NCBI RefSeq assembly: GCF_000524195.1
Contig: NW_020170454.1
Location: 356,754 to 370,506, forward strand
Length of the DNA stretch: 13,753 nt
Direction: 5' to 3'
DNA from: Echinococcus granulosus
Lineage: Eukaryota > Platyhelminthes > Cestoda > Cyclophyllidea > Taeniidae
Below are positions 1 through 11,597 of the stretch, one piece after another; the stretch's first letter is position 1; each line of letters begins with the position of its first letter. Made by a program: the position numbers and the translations under genes. The notes beneath the pieces are model-generated. The model saw nothing but the letters and a program-made list of their open reading frames with translations, ran no database searches and was not told where the DNA came from.

Positions 1-2207
1 AGTAAAGTAGGATTTGTGTAGTTATTCTGTGTTTTGATTGGCTTATAGGTAGTGATGGCATTAAATGATTAAAGGTTTTTATCATTTTTGATTTGGTTTT
101 TTGAAATGACTTTAGTTTATGGATGTTTTAGTCCACCGGTGGGGTAGTCAATATTATGCATTACTTTCTGACCCCTGTGAAAGAACTTTAAGCGCCTATG
201 CTTCACAAAATGAAAATATCTCGTTTCCAAGGCAAATTTAATATGTAAAACTCAAAAAAGGTCGGTATGTAATAGCTAAATTTACGACCCATCATCTAAT
301 AGCACGAACGTCCTGGTCCCAATGATGCAATGCTTCCAGAGAGACCACCTCTTTGTGGTTAGACTAGAAAAACCCGTCGGTTTTACTGAATGACATTGTC
401 ATCCATATCTATTTGAAACGCAATTATGCCAAAAGTGGTAAACTCTGCTTCAGAGCTGGCTATAGAAATGATTGAGCAGTTGATGTGAGTCAGGTCTCTG
501 ATCCAGTCAATTCATCTCAACCCAGTTTATCTTCATCACTTCTCTCACTCAGAAACTACCGAAGAATGAAATCAACAAATGGCATAAAACGGAGGGAACT
601 AACTTTCATTCTTGCGGTTTCTTACCCGTATTTCGGTTTCTTGTGTCCCCATCTCTTTCAGTCTCTTTCCTAAGCCAATTTAAAAGCGGAAGCTGCACTA
701 TATTCCTTTTTTATTTCCATCTTTGGGCAAGATGACTGTTACCAATTCGTTTCACTGTCATCAACTGGCCTTAATGACCTATTTGAATTTGATCAGCGCA
801 TCCACATCTCGGGTGTGGTTACTAGGTCCGCCTCTCTGAGAAAGGAGTCAACAGACCGCACACATTCTTCATCATGTCGTGTCAGTGGCGAGGCTGTTGC
901 CCCTTTCACATCAGTGGGATAAAACTTCACAAACGTTTTATTTCAACACCCCAAAAATTGCCATATTAATTTAATAAACTTTACCTGCATAAATTGTAGC
1001 TTCTTAGCACAAACTAATGGATAGCATGGTCTTAAGAAGGAGGTTATTATCAGCTCAGTATTAAAGCGAAACAATTTTTGAATCCTATGACGTACGTGTG
1101 AATTAATTGCGGAATTGTAATGTAAGGACAAATGGTGAAACTATCAAAGCACATCAAAATATCTGTAGCATTTAAAGTTAAGCATTTACTACAAATCATA
1201 AAAGTCACTCCATTTACTACCGTTTAGTCCCCAGGCCTTGGCGTAAAAGTGATAATGTGGTCGAGATGACATGTCGGTGATCAAACTGGTGTAGCTAACA
1301 GGCACCATCTGACCTCGACTAGATCGGGTGAATTATATCTCCTTCTCCACCATCCCAATATTCATTACAGACCACGGTTTCCCTAAGTCCCCTTAGTTTC
1401 ATTTTACGCCGTCCTCAAACAAATACCCTCAATGATGTTTGATTCCGATGAACCAAGTACCTTATCCAGGTCATCCCCAAGTGTTTGCGATATCTTTATT
1501 ATTAAATAATTCGTGCGGATTTGAATGCCAGGAAGAAAGTAAGGTAGGTTATCTTTTTCAATCTCTGTCTTGCTTTGATTTGATTCAAAAGCCTGTCAAG
1601 CCACTCTTTATACGGTGACTCCAAATCTCTGCAGAGTGGTGCATCCTACAGAAGAGATTGGCCTGTTCCAACACATTGGTCAGTTTACCCATAATCACGA
1701 ATATGCCATCTTATAGAAGTGAACTCGAGATCTAATAATATGTAACCTGCTAAAAAAGGAAAGGACAGCATCCATGCACGCGTTTAAAAATGTATTTTGG
1801 CAGGTTCCGTCAGAATTTTGACAAAAATTTATAAGGAGTAAAAGTGCATATAAGTGCAACATTAATAAAACACTGTGGTTTGGCCACTGAATGAGCACGA
1901 AAAACGAGTGATGCACCTACTCAAGATTTAGAAGCTTTTTTTACCAACAGTCATGGCATTCTCCTTTGAGGAGAGAATCCTCACTTTACGGTTAATGATT
2001 AGCTGGGCGACACAAGAAAACCCCTTCATTTTAGTCGAAGGTGGTGGTTCAGTCCGCCTCGAATTCATCCACCTAATCACTGATGGTTGCACTCTAGGCC
2101 CGAGTATTAAGTCATTTGCACGTCGATTTTAGATTCCGATTCTGGGCTGCTGGAGGTACATATCTTCACCCCACTCCTAACATATTTATGCATTGCTAAT
2201 AAACCAA
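1..2207. other. Gene-free A+T-rich stretch
   Basis: No open frame here exceeds about 75 codons, and none shows a family motif or is flanked by paired splice sites. The longest are 62 codons at 485-673 on the plus strand and 73 codons at 1695-1916 on the minus strand. Both have lengths and compositions expected by chance. Slightly more G+C-rich patches near 780-900, 1250-1340 and 2030-2160 may be old dispersed repeats, but I cannot assign them to a family. No tRNA cloverleaf or long inverted repeat was seen. Confidence 0.6.
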
Positions 2208-2242
2208 TTCATCCCTCCATCCATTCCGTATCCATCCATCCC
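2208..2242. repeat. Degenerate ATCC simple repeat
   Basis: A pyrimidine-rich run made of CATCC and CCATC units, interrupted by substitutions. It is followed by further CATT and CATC units as far as about 2365. It looks like a decayed tetranucleotide microsatellite with no coding role. Confidence 0.6.
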
Positions 2243-4162
2243 TTGATCACATTCATTTGTTTGTCTTTTATTTAAATGATCATTTCTGATCCTGTTACTC
2301 TCTCCTACCATCATGGATGCCTCAATACGATTATCATTTTATCTCGGGCGCATTCATTCATCTACCACAACTTAATTACTTCACTTCTTATAAACACCTT
2401 TCCTACCCTTTGAGAACCCAACTTTGTATATTATTTTTGATATTCACTTTGGGCTCAGTAATTTGAGTTATAAGGACCAAAATATGAGGGTCGATGAGCA
2501 TCCTGGTAAAATGATCCTTGATAGCAAAATCAACCCATTTGTCCCACAAATTACTGCCAGAATCATTGTTTGAAGTAAAGCTAAAGGGTATATGGCAGCT
2601 GTCAAACCAAATCGGCGGGCTTGTGGCAGATTTCACGAGCAAATTATGCTCTTATGACCATTTATTATTTGCTTACCGCTCTTAAAGTTCAAAGTTTATA
2701 GCTTTCTAAATTAAAACCGTTACCATTGACCAAACAAGCGCAAAATGCAAAACTTGCCCTCAGAAGTGATTACCTGAATCAACTCATAACAAGTGAGAAT
2801 CGAGATACTCAAATCGAACTTACCCGTCATCCATATTTGAACAACTCTATAGTGCTACGGTGGTTTCCAACATATTGTGACGGCGCATTAAACAACATGG
2901 AATAGCTTACTTGTAGTAGATTCGCGTATTAAGATGATATAACTGGGACAGGATGGCAAATATTTCATAAATGCACTATTTATGTGTCAAAACTTCCCAC
3001 TGCAAGTGCATTGCTGGCACACTCGAATTTATTTATGAAAGTAATAGGTAGGTGCTGCCTGCAGGTATGCCTAATGTACCATTATGGTTGCTGGAATTTG
3101 AGGAAGTAGCTACTGATGCATATGCTTTAATCTCATGAGCCTGTGGAATTTTTGACAACTTCTAAAGAAACTTCAAATATTGAGGTGTTTCATCAAGACG
3201 ATATGAAATGTTAGCAACAGGAATAAAACTAGAATAAGAGTAGGCGAAATTGTGCTGATACCACATAGCAATAGTGCATTAATCCGGTTTGCATACACTA
3301 TTTAATTTACTGAGTAGTCTATTATTAAAACGAAACATTACTCCATAAAACCAACTTTTTTTCAGTTTGTAGATATCCTACGTGATTTTATTATCTTGCC
3401 CGACAGATTTTTCGTCGTCATGAATACCACAACTAGGGTTAAACCTGAATTTGTGGCACCAGTAGTAGTGAAAAATTTGTTTAGAATACATAAGCTAATA
3501 CTTCTTAAGTAAGAGCACTAGGGCGTAAAGAGGATTGTTAAGTTAAAGGATTTATCTCACCTAGTCACTGTTATGGGCAGTCTTGCTGTTGTGATAGTTT
3601 GGCGGAGTTGTGGCATCCTAGTCAAATTACCATCCATACATTGAAATGCAAACGTTTCAGCCATGATGTCTGTAATGCTTTTAAGCCACTTAGCTGCCGT
3701 TTCGTGTTATCTGCACACTCTTGCCACGCTGTTTTCATTTGAACCATCAACACTCTCGTGCCATCCTTCGGTTCTTTACCCAAGTAAAGTGAATTGAAAC
3801 GTTTTTACACCCTGTTAAATATCACCTTAAGAGTAATCATTCAAAAAACGTATTGGCATTTACCCGAATCGCATCCCTTTTAATGCTACTACCTCGTACA
3901 CTATCCCCTCCATCAATGCAGGAAACGATGCGTAAACCTTGCGTTTAGTGTTATTATTTTCAGGTGAATTACAGAGCTTTGTTTACATTTTTTATGATAA
4001 TTACCACAAAATTCTAACATGACTACTCCCAAGCAGTTAGATAATATGCTTTTCCAGTACTAAAAACAAAGAATTTAGTTAGGCTTCTATACGTGCGAAA
4101 TGATCAATGACAAATGCGGACAATAGAATGGTATGCAACTAAAAGCCTACGTAATCAGATTG
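2243..4162. other. Gene-free stretch
   Basis: The sequence is A+T rich with stops in all frames. The only notable open frame is 79 codons on the minus strand at 2403-2642. It has no recognisable motif and no convincing splice context. I see no RNA gene, no transposon termini and no tandem array. Confidence 0.55.
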
Positions 4163-4180
4163 TATAATAATTTTATTATA
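4163..4180. repeat. Short AT-rich inverted repeat
   Basis: TATAATAA at 4163-4170 and TTATTATA at 4173-4180 are exact reverse complements separated by two bases. The result is an 8-bp stem made only of A-T pairs. In A+T-rich DNA such palindromes arise by chance, so no function is claimed. Confidence 0.5.
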
Positions 4181-5116
4181 AGGAACTTGATAGTGTGAGA
4201 TGTAAACCGTTACAGGGTGGTTTTGTAGAAGGTGGGCTCACTTAGGCTTGTTTAGTGTTATTCCACTTGTTCTCACTTTGTTTGGCTTCCTCTAGTACAC
4301 AGTATTATCATATAATTCTCGCCCATTCTAAAACATAAACTAGCACTATTTCTAAGAACTCTGTAGGAATTGTGGACACAACGAATGCGCTAAGACGTAA
4401 GACAGAATAGTTGGGATATTGGGATAAAAAGGGAAAGTTCTTCTTTTGAGAAAGGGGTGGGATAGAATCCGCAGAAAATTTTAAGTAGCCAGGTCCCATC
4501 AAAGTAGGCGTTTGGTTTAGCTGAGTTGTTAAAGTAGAGCTATTCTCTCTTCAGTAAAATCTGCATGATTAAATCATTAGGTCATGCCAAATTGTTCAAC
4601 TTGTTTTGGGTGCCTTCTTAGCGATGACGCTTATGCAAATAATTTATCCCTCCCACACCTGTTCTTGCTATCTTCCCTCTTCTACCTCACCCTTATTCCA
4701 ATTTCCGATTTCGCTCCACTAATCATTCCCAACAAAAGTTTTCTCCTTGTTCTAGTTATTATGCAAGGAGAAAGGGATGTAATGACATGATGGCACCACT
4801 AGATGTTTTCAGGCGCATTGCTCCTTCCACCTACCCACTGATCTGCCCAACCAAACTTCAACATGTTGCTATTAACATGAATGATGAAAAGAGAGGGTCA
4901 TTGTGGAAATTCTTACTTAATACATACAACTATGCTATGGGCTTTGAGAAATGGGGGAGGGGCTGAGTTGCTATGCAAGGAAACAGTGCAAATACTTGCA
5001 GGAAAGAGGGAATTTGTCCAGTGCACTATCGTGTGCTTGGTTTCTTCATTCGGCCTGTGCATACTTTGCTCATGTCTCCTCAACAAAGCCACATATATTT
5101 TCACTCATTTACTCAG
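4181..5116. other. Gene-free stretch upstream of the candidate exons
   Basis: The stretch 4647-4760 is strongly pyrimidine rich and produces a leucine-rich, hydrophobic 68-codon frame at 4584-4790 that is probably a composition artefact. An open frame runs from 4973 into the candidate exon downstream. The sequence just before 5117 is better read as a 3' splice site, with a pyrimidine tract ending in CTCAG. No promoter was identified. Confidence 0.45.
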
Positions 5117-5636
5117 CATAGAACAGCAGTTAAATGCCTTAATACAAGCCAGTTTCAGACCTTCTTGGATCTCACGCTCGACGAGCCAATCAGCCACATC
5201 TTGACTTTGCCGTCTGAATCCGATTTATCTACACCTCCTTCTCCGTCTTCTTGTTTGTGGTGCGCCGTCCAGGCATCAGCTAGCTTTCTCAAGGTCGCTG
5301 TCAACTGTGTGTCCTGGGTAAAATTTCCTTTCCAATTAGAACACCCTCCCACTCAGTGTATTGTCATTCTCTCTGCTGGCCTGTAGATCTATCACACAAG
5401 AAATCCCTTCGGAGCGAGCGCTACTCACTGCCGACGGGAAAACTCACTATCACAACCATATCCACTCGCAGACTCAATACATTTGGATGGGATTAGAGTG
5501 TGTCCACTGGCTCCACTACCACCATCGTCGACCTTGACTGACACTAATCCACCTAGTCTTGCAGTTCCAACCCTAACTGATGAGGATGCTGCCATCTTCA
5601 CTAGGGCACTGCACTTCGGCATAATCCCAGCTACAA
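5117..5636 (+). CDS. Candidate two-exon gene fragment, unknown product
   Basis: I do not recognise the protein. Exon A is 5117-5317 and exon B is 5387-5636. Both are open in the same frame and are visibly richer in G+C than the flanks. Exon A follows a pyrimidine tract ending in TTTACTCAG; a second possible acceptor, TTTCAG, would start it at 5159. It ends on a Trp codon before GTAAAA. Exon B follows a long pyrimidine tract ending in TGTAG and ends one base into a codon before GTGAGT. The joined product is about 150 residues. Exon A encodes an acidic Leu/Asp/Glu stretch, a Ser/Pro-rich linker and a hydrophobic segment rich in Ala and Val. Exon B has a Pro/Ser/Thr-rich spacer and then an acidic to hydrophobic end containing EDAAIFTRALHFGI. 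No start or stop codon lies inside, so further exons would be needed on both sides. Minus-strand frames over the same DNA are more fragmentary. The exon structure is inferred from splice signals only. Confidence 0.4.
5318..5386 (+). other. Candidate 69-base intron
   Basis: The stretch begins GTAAAA and ends with a pyrimidine-rich tract followed by CTGTAG. Its length is a multiple of three, and the flanking frames match without a phase change. The only in-frame stop in the unspliced sequence is the TAG that forms the 3' splice site. An earlier CTCAG within it could serve as an alternative acceptor. Introns of a few tens of bases are a known class in tapeworms, which fits but does not prove the assignment. 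Confidence 0.4.
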
Positions 5637-7700
5637 GTGAGTGATTCAATCAAATGTCAGCTTGGGTCTAACCATCCTTATTTCCCACCTCAATTCATGA
5701 CTGCATGACTTTAGCTCTAGGTCTAGCTCTAACTAGTGCTCTTATGCCGTAACATTTAACCTACAACTGCCCACATGAGTGAGACAAGGGGATGTTTAGA
5801 CTTGAACGCCGTGGTTTAGACCTTCCAGCATGGTGCGCTTAACTTGATGCATTGTGCAATAGCAGATTAGCAGCGTCACCATTCTAAACACACGAACCAC
5901 AGAAGTACGGGTGACATAGTAACAAGCCAGGCACTAGAGCAGTGCCATATTTTTGGGGGTTAGTAATCGTAATAGTCGCAGAGCTACTGCAGCCTTGAAT
6001 CGTCTAAGTTGCGTGAGAACTCTTTCCGTACTTTCTTTCAGCGTGATCACTGTGGCAAAGTAGGGCAAAGTACTTTTCGTGCATCACTGCAAACTTATGA
6101 CTTCTACGGAGCCAAAATTCAACCCAGAACCTATAAGAAAACCGCAGAGGAGGCAATCGAAGAAGTCTTTTGTTTTTGCGGTTGGAAATCGATCACATTC
6201 CTCTTGCCCCACACGTTATAGCACTTGCATGATTTAATGAAGACTCCATTCGAATTAAACTTTCTTAACAGCCTCCATGTGAATTGCACCATGTAAAGCC
6301 TCACTTTACCAACAACAGCTATTTGGGTGGGTACTTTGGTAAGTGAGTAGGTGTGAGGGCCGCAACAGTCGACTTCTTCTTGTTCTCTCATCACATTATC
6401 ACTTCCTTCATGCGAGGCCATTAGGATGTGGGTCAGCAATGAGCATGCGATGAGCAACAGCCTAGAGTTTTGGCTTATCTATCCTGCTTACGAGGAAACC
6501 CAGTAGAAATACACAAGCATAAAGATCTCTTCTCCCATCTTAAGCATTCAACACTAGAATGTGCCTCGACTCGACTTAAAACACAACCTACTCAAAACAG
6601 CTTTAACCTTCTGAAAAATAAGGAAAACGAAATACCACCTCCTCGTTACTTTCGCATGCCGCCATTCATCTTCACTGATTTACCATGCCACCTTTCATCA
6701 AAGAATCCTTCACCAACAGATATATTCCTATAGTAAGTCTAATGATTCATTGCATTTGCAACGCAAAACAATGAAGTGAAAAAGGCAAATAGTAGTAGTT
6801 GTCGAGCAGTAATTGCATTCCTACGGGCAATTTACATACCTGAATTATTTGTGCCGATAGACAGCGACAATACCTTAGCGGTTAGGGTTGGCTCCAAGTT
6901 CAACCTTCGGGAGAGGAATACGCCATACGTCACCTGGAGACGAAAGCAACCAGCGCTACTCACATGCAACGACCATATGCGGCAATGCGATTCGCATTAA
7001 TTCAAAAGACATAAGCCATAATCCAAGTGACAATATTTGGGGCAAACAAGAACAAAATGAAGGAAGTGCATAATCACTTACACTTAAAATGATTTGGTCT
7101 TCCTGCATAACTGCTGCCTCAAGAGGGAAAGTATGCGCGGCATTGATACAGGCTTGTTAATGAAAGGTACTCTTGGATATCATTGTGACAATTTCAAAAA
7201 TGTGGGGGGTAATAGCATTATCTAGGATTCAAATCACATGCTGCAATGCAAGAATGTTTAAGTAGAGCACTTAACTTACAGGCGGACAAAATTCACCCTC
7301 CGCACGACTCCAAAGGCGTCACTAATATGGGGAAGGCGATGACGACAAGGAGTGCTCAGGACGAGTTGGGACTTCCGAATTTACAATTATAGCAATGCGA
7401 CTGCAGCATATTGCGGTCAATAAGGGTGTAATATCCCACTTTACTAAGGTTTTGATTGTAGGCTTAGGCCACACACTGCTCCTGGAATCATCACTAGCTT
7501 TTCCGGTGGTTATAATTGATGTTGACATTTTCACTGATTTAAAGGATAGAAACATTCATAAAAAATATTCATTCCTTTACATGGAGGTTACCCACACTTA
7601 AGCACAATAGTGAGGTAATGTTATCAATACGATGCCATTTTTTGGAGGCTAAACATTACATTTGATGAAGGAAAAATGAACATCACAAACAGACGGCGCT
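5637..7700. other. Gene-free stretch after the candidate donor site
   Basis: This would be intron if the exon call above is right. Open frames of 60-108 codons occur on both strands (6009-6221 plus, 6131-6457 minus, 6470-6733 plus, 6776-7000 plus) and overlap one another. None shows a family motif. A stretch at 6042-6221 follows a TTTCTTTCAG acceptor-like sequence, but joining it to the 5387-5636 block would place a stop at once. A doubled TAGCTCTA occurs near 5690-5710. Confidence 0.5.
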
Positions 7701-10409
7701 TCACCTAAGAAATTTTACCGAAATCCAATTTTAAGGAATCTTTAAATGCAACAATTTAGCTTTAGGAAGCTTTGCAAAGTCAATCTCTTTGAAACTGACC
7801 CAATGAAAAGCCGCATACTGGCCATGTGTACCTCTACTTGAAAACAATGTCAAAAGCGCTTAAACAGGAATGACAGCAGTAGAAAGCGCGATCTACTCTA
7901 CCGATAGTTGTAAGGAACCGACACAACGACAAAAACTAAAGAGATTTAAAAGATGGTATTAGGAAGACAGTCCATTAACAAAAGGGACCTATGCGCAGTA
8001 TTCAAATGGCATTTCCACCATCACCATACCTCCGCCTCCAGGACAGCAAATCGTCTTTACAAGTCACGGGAATATTTAGCATTCGTCGACTCCTTCGTTG
8101 GGTTAAAACAGATTTTGGAAAACATTTCAATAGGTAGTAATAGCATCACTTCTACTACGGTCTCTACAACTTGGCCCCGTTGATACCAGAATTAAAGTAT
8201 TTAAGCATAAAAATATGAGGACAAATTTAATGAGTTGATTGAAAATAGCCGCCTGTAAAAAATCAAATCCCATTCCAACCAAACCTGCCAAAATAATCTA
8301 AAGTAACAGACTCACAAGGCAAAAGTTCCAAGTTGGGTTAAAAAAGCAATGTCCAGCTAAATATTTTTAAGCTAAAGATTAAAAAAGATGCCGGCTTCGA
8401 CTCAATGATTTCCACTAAGTAATTCTATAATTTTCTACTCGTGCATATTCGATGAGGTACCAGCAGTAATGAGGTTAACAAAAGGAATGTTTCAGGGAAG
8501 AGGACTTGGGTTCCAGTAAAATCCCTGCCAAACGACTAGAAGAGCAATGCTGTGACGACATCATTTCTTCTCCACTGCAAAGCTGGAGCCTACAAAAATG
8601 TGTTCCTATCCACCTATAGGTTTTGGTCCTGCCAGGCCCAAAAGAACTTGCGATCCGTATGTAGGTGGCTTTGAACTACCTAGGAACAAATGCATAGTCA
8701 GTGAAGTAGTAGACGCGTTGCTTTTTTGGGCTTGGGGCTTCTTCGCAAAGTCGTGTACTCTATTAAGAGTGCTTAGCATTGTAATTTGGCCATTCTTGTG
8801 TTAGAATGCGCCCGCGCAGCCAATGCTAGGTTGGCTGTAAATTGGTGTCTAGCATACAAACATGTACTTGAAGCAGATCAACTGGACAATGGGGCTGCCG
8901 CTCCTGCTAGGAGAGTGTTTCTCTTTCCATGACCATGGCCAGCGTTCTAATGAAAAGTGTCGCTTAAAGGAAAAAATGTTACAAGACCTTAAACCAGGCC
9001 CTGTGCTTGCCCAATAATATTAGACATGTATTCTTAAAAAATGTGTAATAGCATGGATCACTAAAATATTGCATGAAATGATAATTGCAAAACGGAATAA
9101 GGATAAGTATAAATGGACTAAAATACGGTAAAGGAACAAGGGCTGAAAACAAAGAGATAATATCAAAAACGGCAGGCAAATTAGCAGAACATTGAGGAAC
9201 AGAAGATTTGCTGGTTAGCCACAAAGAAAACACCGCAAACTAATTTGAGATTCAGTAAGACAATCAAATTATATTCCGTCGAACACCGACCTGCCGAAAA
9301 ACAATGCTTAGGGTAGAGTGTACGGGAACTATTCCCAAATCATATTCAGTTTAGCGGAAATAGCATAAAATAAATAAGTCCCAGTAAACTGCATATATTT
9401 AGAGATACACTTCCCTAGAACATATCACAAACCCGTATTCAATTTGGCAGATCACTGACCAAATGAATATACTCTTCCTAGCTGCACTGAAAACACAGCT
9501 ATCTAAACACATTCTGTCCGGTATTCAAAATCTATTTCAGCGAACTTAATGTGTTCACCACCCCCTATACAGCGTCTTGTATCGTCATGAGTTTTGCCTT
9601 AAATATATTTGTGCCGTAGTCCTATACAATAATCGCGCATCAGTTCTTAGTTTTGGTGATTCAAGATGCAGAGAATCTTTTGCACATTTAAGGACTACTG
9701 CATTCGTTATTCTGCAATTTTCTTGAACCGAAAATACGGTATTTGATGCAACATTGCCCACTTTTGCTCAGACCGCTTGTGAGAGGAGGCGCCTGCATTA
9801 CAATGTACGCCCCCTGTCACGTACTGTACCAAGCTTGACTGTCCTGTGAAATCGTAAAATTACGGCTCCTCGTACCAAGGCAGCACGAAATTATCTGTCG
9901 TCTTCATTGCTTCTAGCCAAGTGAGAGTTCAGTGGCCCGTTCTACTTATGAGCGTCCTCGCCACTGTGGGTATAGCAAACAGTTACGGTTGAGTCACTAT
10001 TGTAAGCAAGGAATCGAAAGATGGAGTATGAGGCGTTTTATTGTCATTAGCATCGGTAAGCTGGGCGTTGACTAGTCCGTTCGATTTGGGCGCCCTGAGT
10101 ATCTGCGGCGTGAACTGGTAGGGCTAAAGGACAAAAAGGTAATGTGAATGGAGATTGAGAAATTGGGATTAGAAAAGTGGCGATTCTCCCTCCCTCAACA
10201 CTACAGCAAAGATCGTCCAGGGTAGAGGTAAGCAAGCGTTGGCACTGGGTAGTTGCCCCATCAGGCTTAGCGAATGAATGCGGAAATCCGCGTTTATGGG
10301 AGAGAATGAAAATGCTGCAAAAGATGCGCCAATCCAAGTGGTTGTTGGAAAACTCTTTCAGTTTTTAACGTTTGCACTGACGCTTGACTTTTCCTGCGTG
10401 AGTTAAGCA
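7701..10409. other. Gene-free stretch
   Basis: Only short frames are present, the longest being 96 codons on the minus strand at 10047-10337. They have no recognisable domain, no signal peptide with a plausible context and no paired splice sites. The part near 9760-10370 is more G+C rich than its surroundings and may be an old repeat, but I cannot name a family. No RNA gene was seen. Confidence 0.5.
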
Positions 10410-10437
10410 GGACGGACGGACGGACGGACGGACGGAC
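10410..10437. repeat. GGAC tetranucleotide microsatellite, 7 perfect copies
   Basis: Seven uninterrupted GGAC units are followed by TGA. The array has no mismatches, so it is probably young or still length-variable. Short tandem repeats sometimes mark the 3' end of non-LTR retrotransposons, but no such element is recognisable on either side. Confidence 0.95.
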
Positions 10438-11560
10438 TGAACGCTCTATACTATTTATCATTAACGCCTCACGGTAAAAAATGGCAGATCATAGTCGAAT
10501 TTCAGGTGTTGTGTAGACTTCGACAAAATTTAACTTCTTATACTTTAATTATTCCGCTGTCACTTCAAGATATCGTCATCAAAAATAGAATTTGTAGGCA
10601 TCCTCTTACCTATTAAATCAGAAGCTGCGTGAAGTCGTAACTTTAATGCCTATCCAAATCTGGGCTTGTGAAAATTTATGTTTATATCGGATTGGCATCT
10701 CTTGTCTAATGGCGCCTTGTTGCGACAGATTCAATAATGTAAATTCATTGTCAAATAGTTTAACATATTTGCAAAAGCGACCACCGCACTCATACCAATG
10801 TATAGTGTAAAAGTCTGGAAATAATGCATTATTGCGCATAATAACATGATGTACTAATGATCTGCAACTTATTCTAAAACCTCGAATTTCGGAATCTGCT
10901 TAGAAACCCACTACATGCAAGGCTACCGTCAAAGTAGACCTATCAACAATAATAAACCACATCTCTGCACGTATCTTACTGTTTAAGTAGCTTAGTAACA
11001 TCGACCTCAAGACGCAATGGCTAAGTTGTCAAGGAATAAGAACAATCTGACGAATAGCAACCGAACTTTTAAACCTAAGCCAAGTCCATTTCAAGTACTT
11101 GAGCAGCGGAGGCCTAATAAGTGTTGGTATTGTAATGAGGCATTCTTGCATTGAACCGATTCACGCAAGCCACTCTGCAGTTCGTGGGTGTCAGCTAGAT
11201 AAGTCTAAAGCCATTTATTCCAAAATTTGTGGAACCGTATCAGCAATTAAAAAATTACCTCCCTCAATGCATGCAATAAAACACGAAGTCTATTCTCATA
11301 AGGGAAAGAAGCTTCGAATAAATCTGTGTTTTGCTTTTTTAAGAGAGTTGACGGCATCAAATAAAATAGCAAATGAATTAGCTTGGAAGAGGTTGAACTG
11401 ATCTACGGTAGTAAAATATTTGTGTTAACGGAATGCTGAACAACGTATTAACTAATTTTCCCCTGATTGGAGTTTTGCGCTGAGGAATTTCCATACGTCA
11501 TGCCAGTAGCTTCGCAGCTCTTCTATACATCGACAATGCATATATCGTCTACAGAATCAC
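10438..11560. other. Gene-free stretch
   Basis: The longest frame is 100 codons at 11099-11401 on the plus strand. It is Lys/Ser/Ile rich, has no motif I know and lacks clear splice boundaries. A 73-codon frame lies on the minus strand at 10618-10839. Nothing else is supportable. Confidence 0.5.
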
Positions 11561-11597
11561 GCCTCTGTTGACGACAGAGGCAATTGTTATACAATTG
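11561..11597. repeat. Two back-to-back perfect hairpins
   Basis: The first hairpin pairs GCCTCTGT (11561-11568) with ACAGAGGC (11574-11581) around a 5-base loop. The second pairs CAATTGT (11581-11587) with ACAATTG (11591-11597) around the loop TAT. The two stems share the C at 11581, so one base must choose its partner. GCAATT at 11580-11585 could alternatively pair with AATTGC at 11605-11610, giving a competing fold. No flanking gene explains the structure. It could be part of a structured RNA, a remnant of a mobile-element end, or chance. Confidence 0.6.

Noticed and set aside
2274..2285. Perfect 12-bp palindrome AAATGATCATTT
   Set aside because: A few palindromes of this length are expected by chance in a window of this size.
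4584..4790. Hydrophobic 68-codon frame resembling a membrane protein
   Set aside because: The leucine and isoleucine content follows directly from a pyrimidine-rich DNA tract. No other coding evidence exists.
5155..5649. Two minus-strand frames opposite the candidate exons
   Set aside because: They are in separate pieces and Gly/Ser-rich by composition. The plus-strand reading has the paired splice signals.
6009..6221. Plus-strand frame with a protein-like stretch (YKKTAEEAIEEVF) behind a TTTCTTTCAG acceptor-like sequence
   Set aside because: Its phase does not fit the exon ending at 5636, and there is no convincing donor at its end or known family. It could be reconsidered if transcripts support it.
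6131..6457. 108-codon minus-strand open frame
   Set aside because: It has no recognisable motif and overlaps an equally plausible plus-strand frame. Its length is reachable by chance over this much non-coding DNA.
6882..6887. TTAGGG, the telomere unit of many animals
   Set aside because: There is a single copy only, so there is no telomeric or interstitial array.
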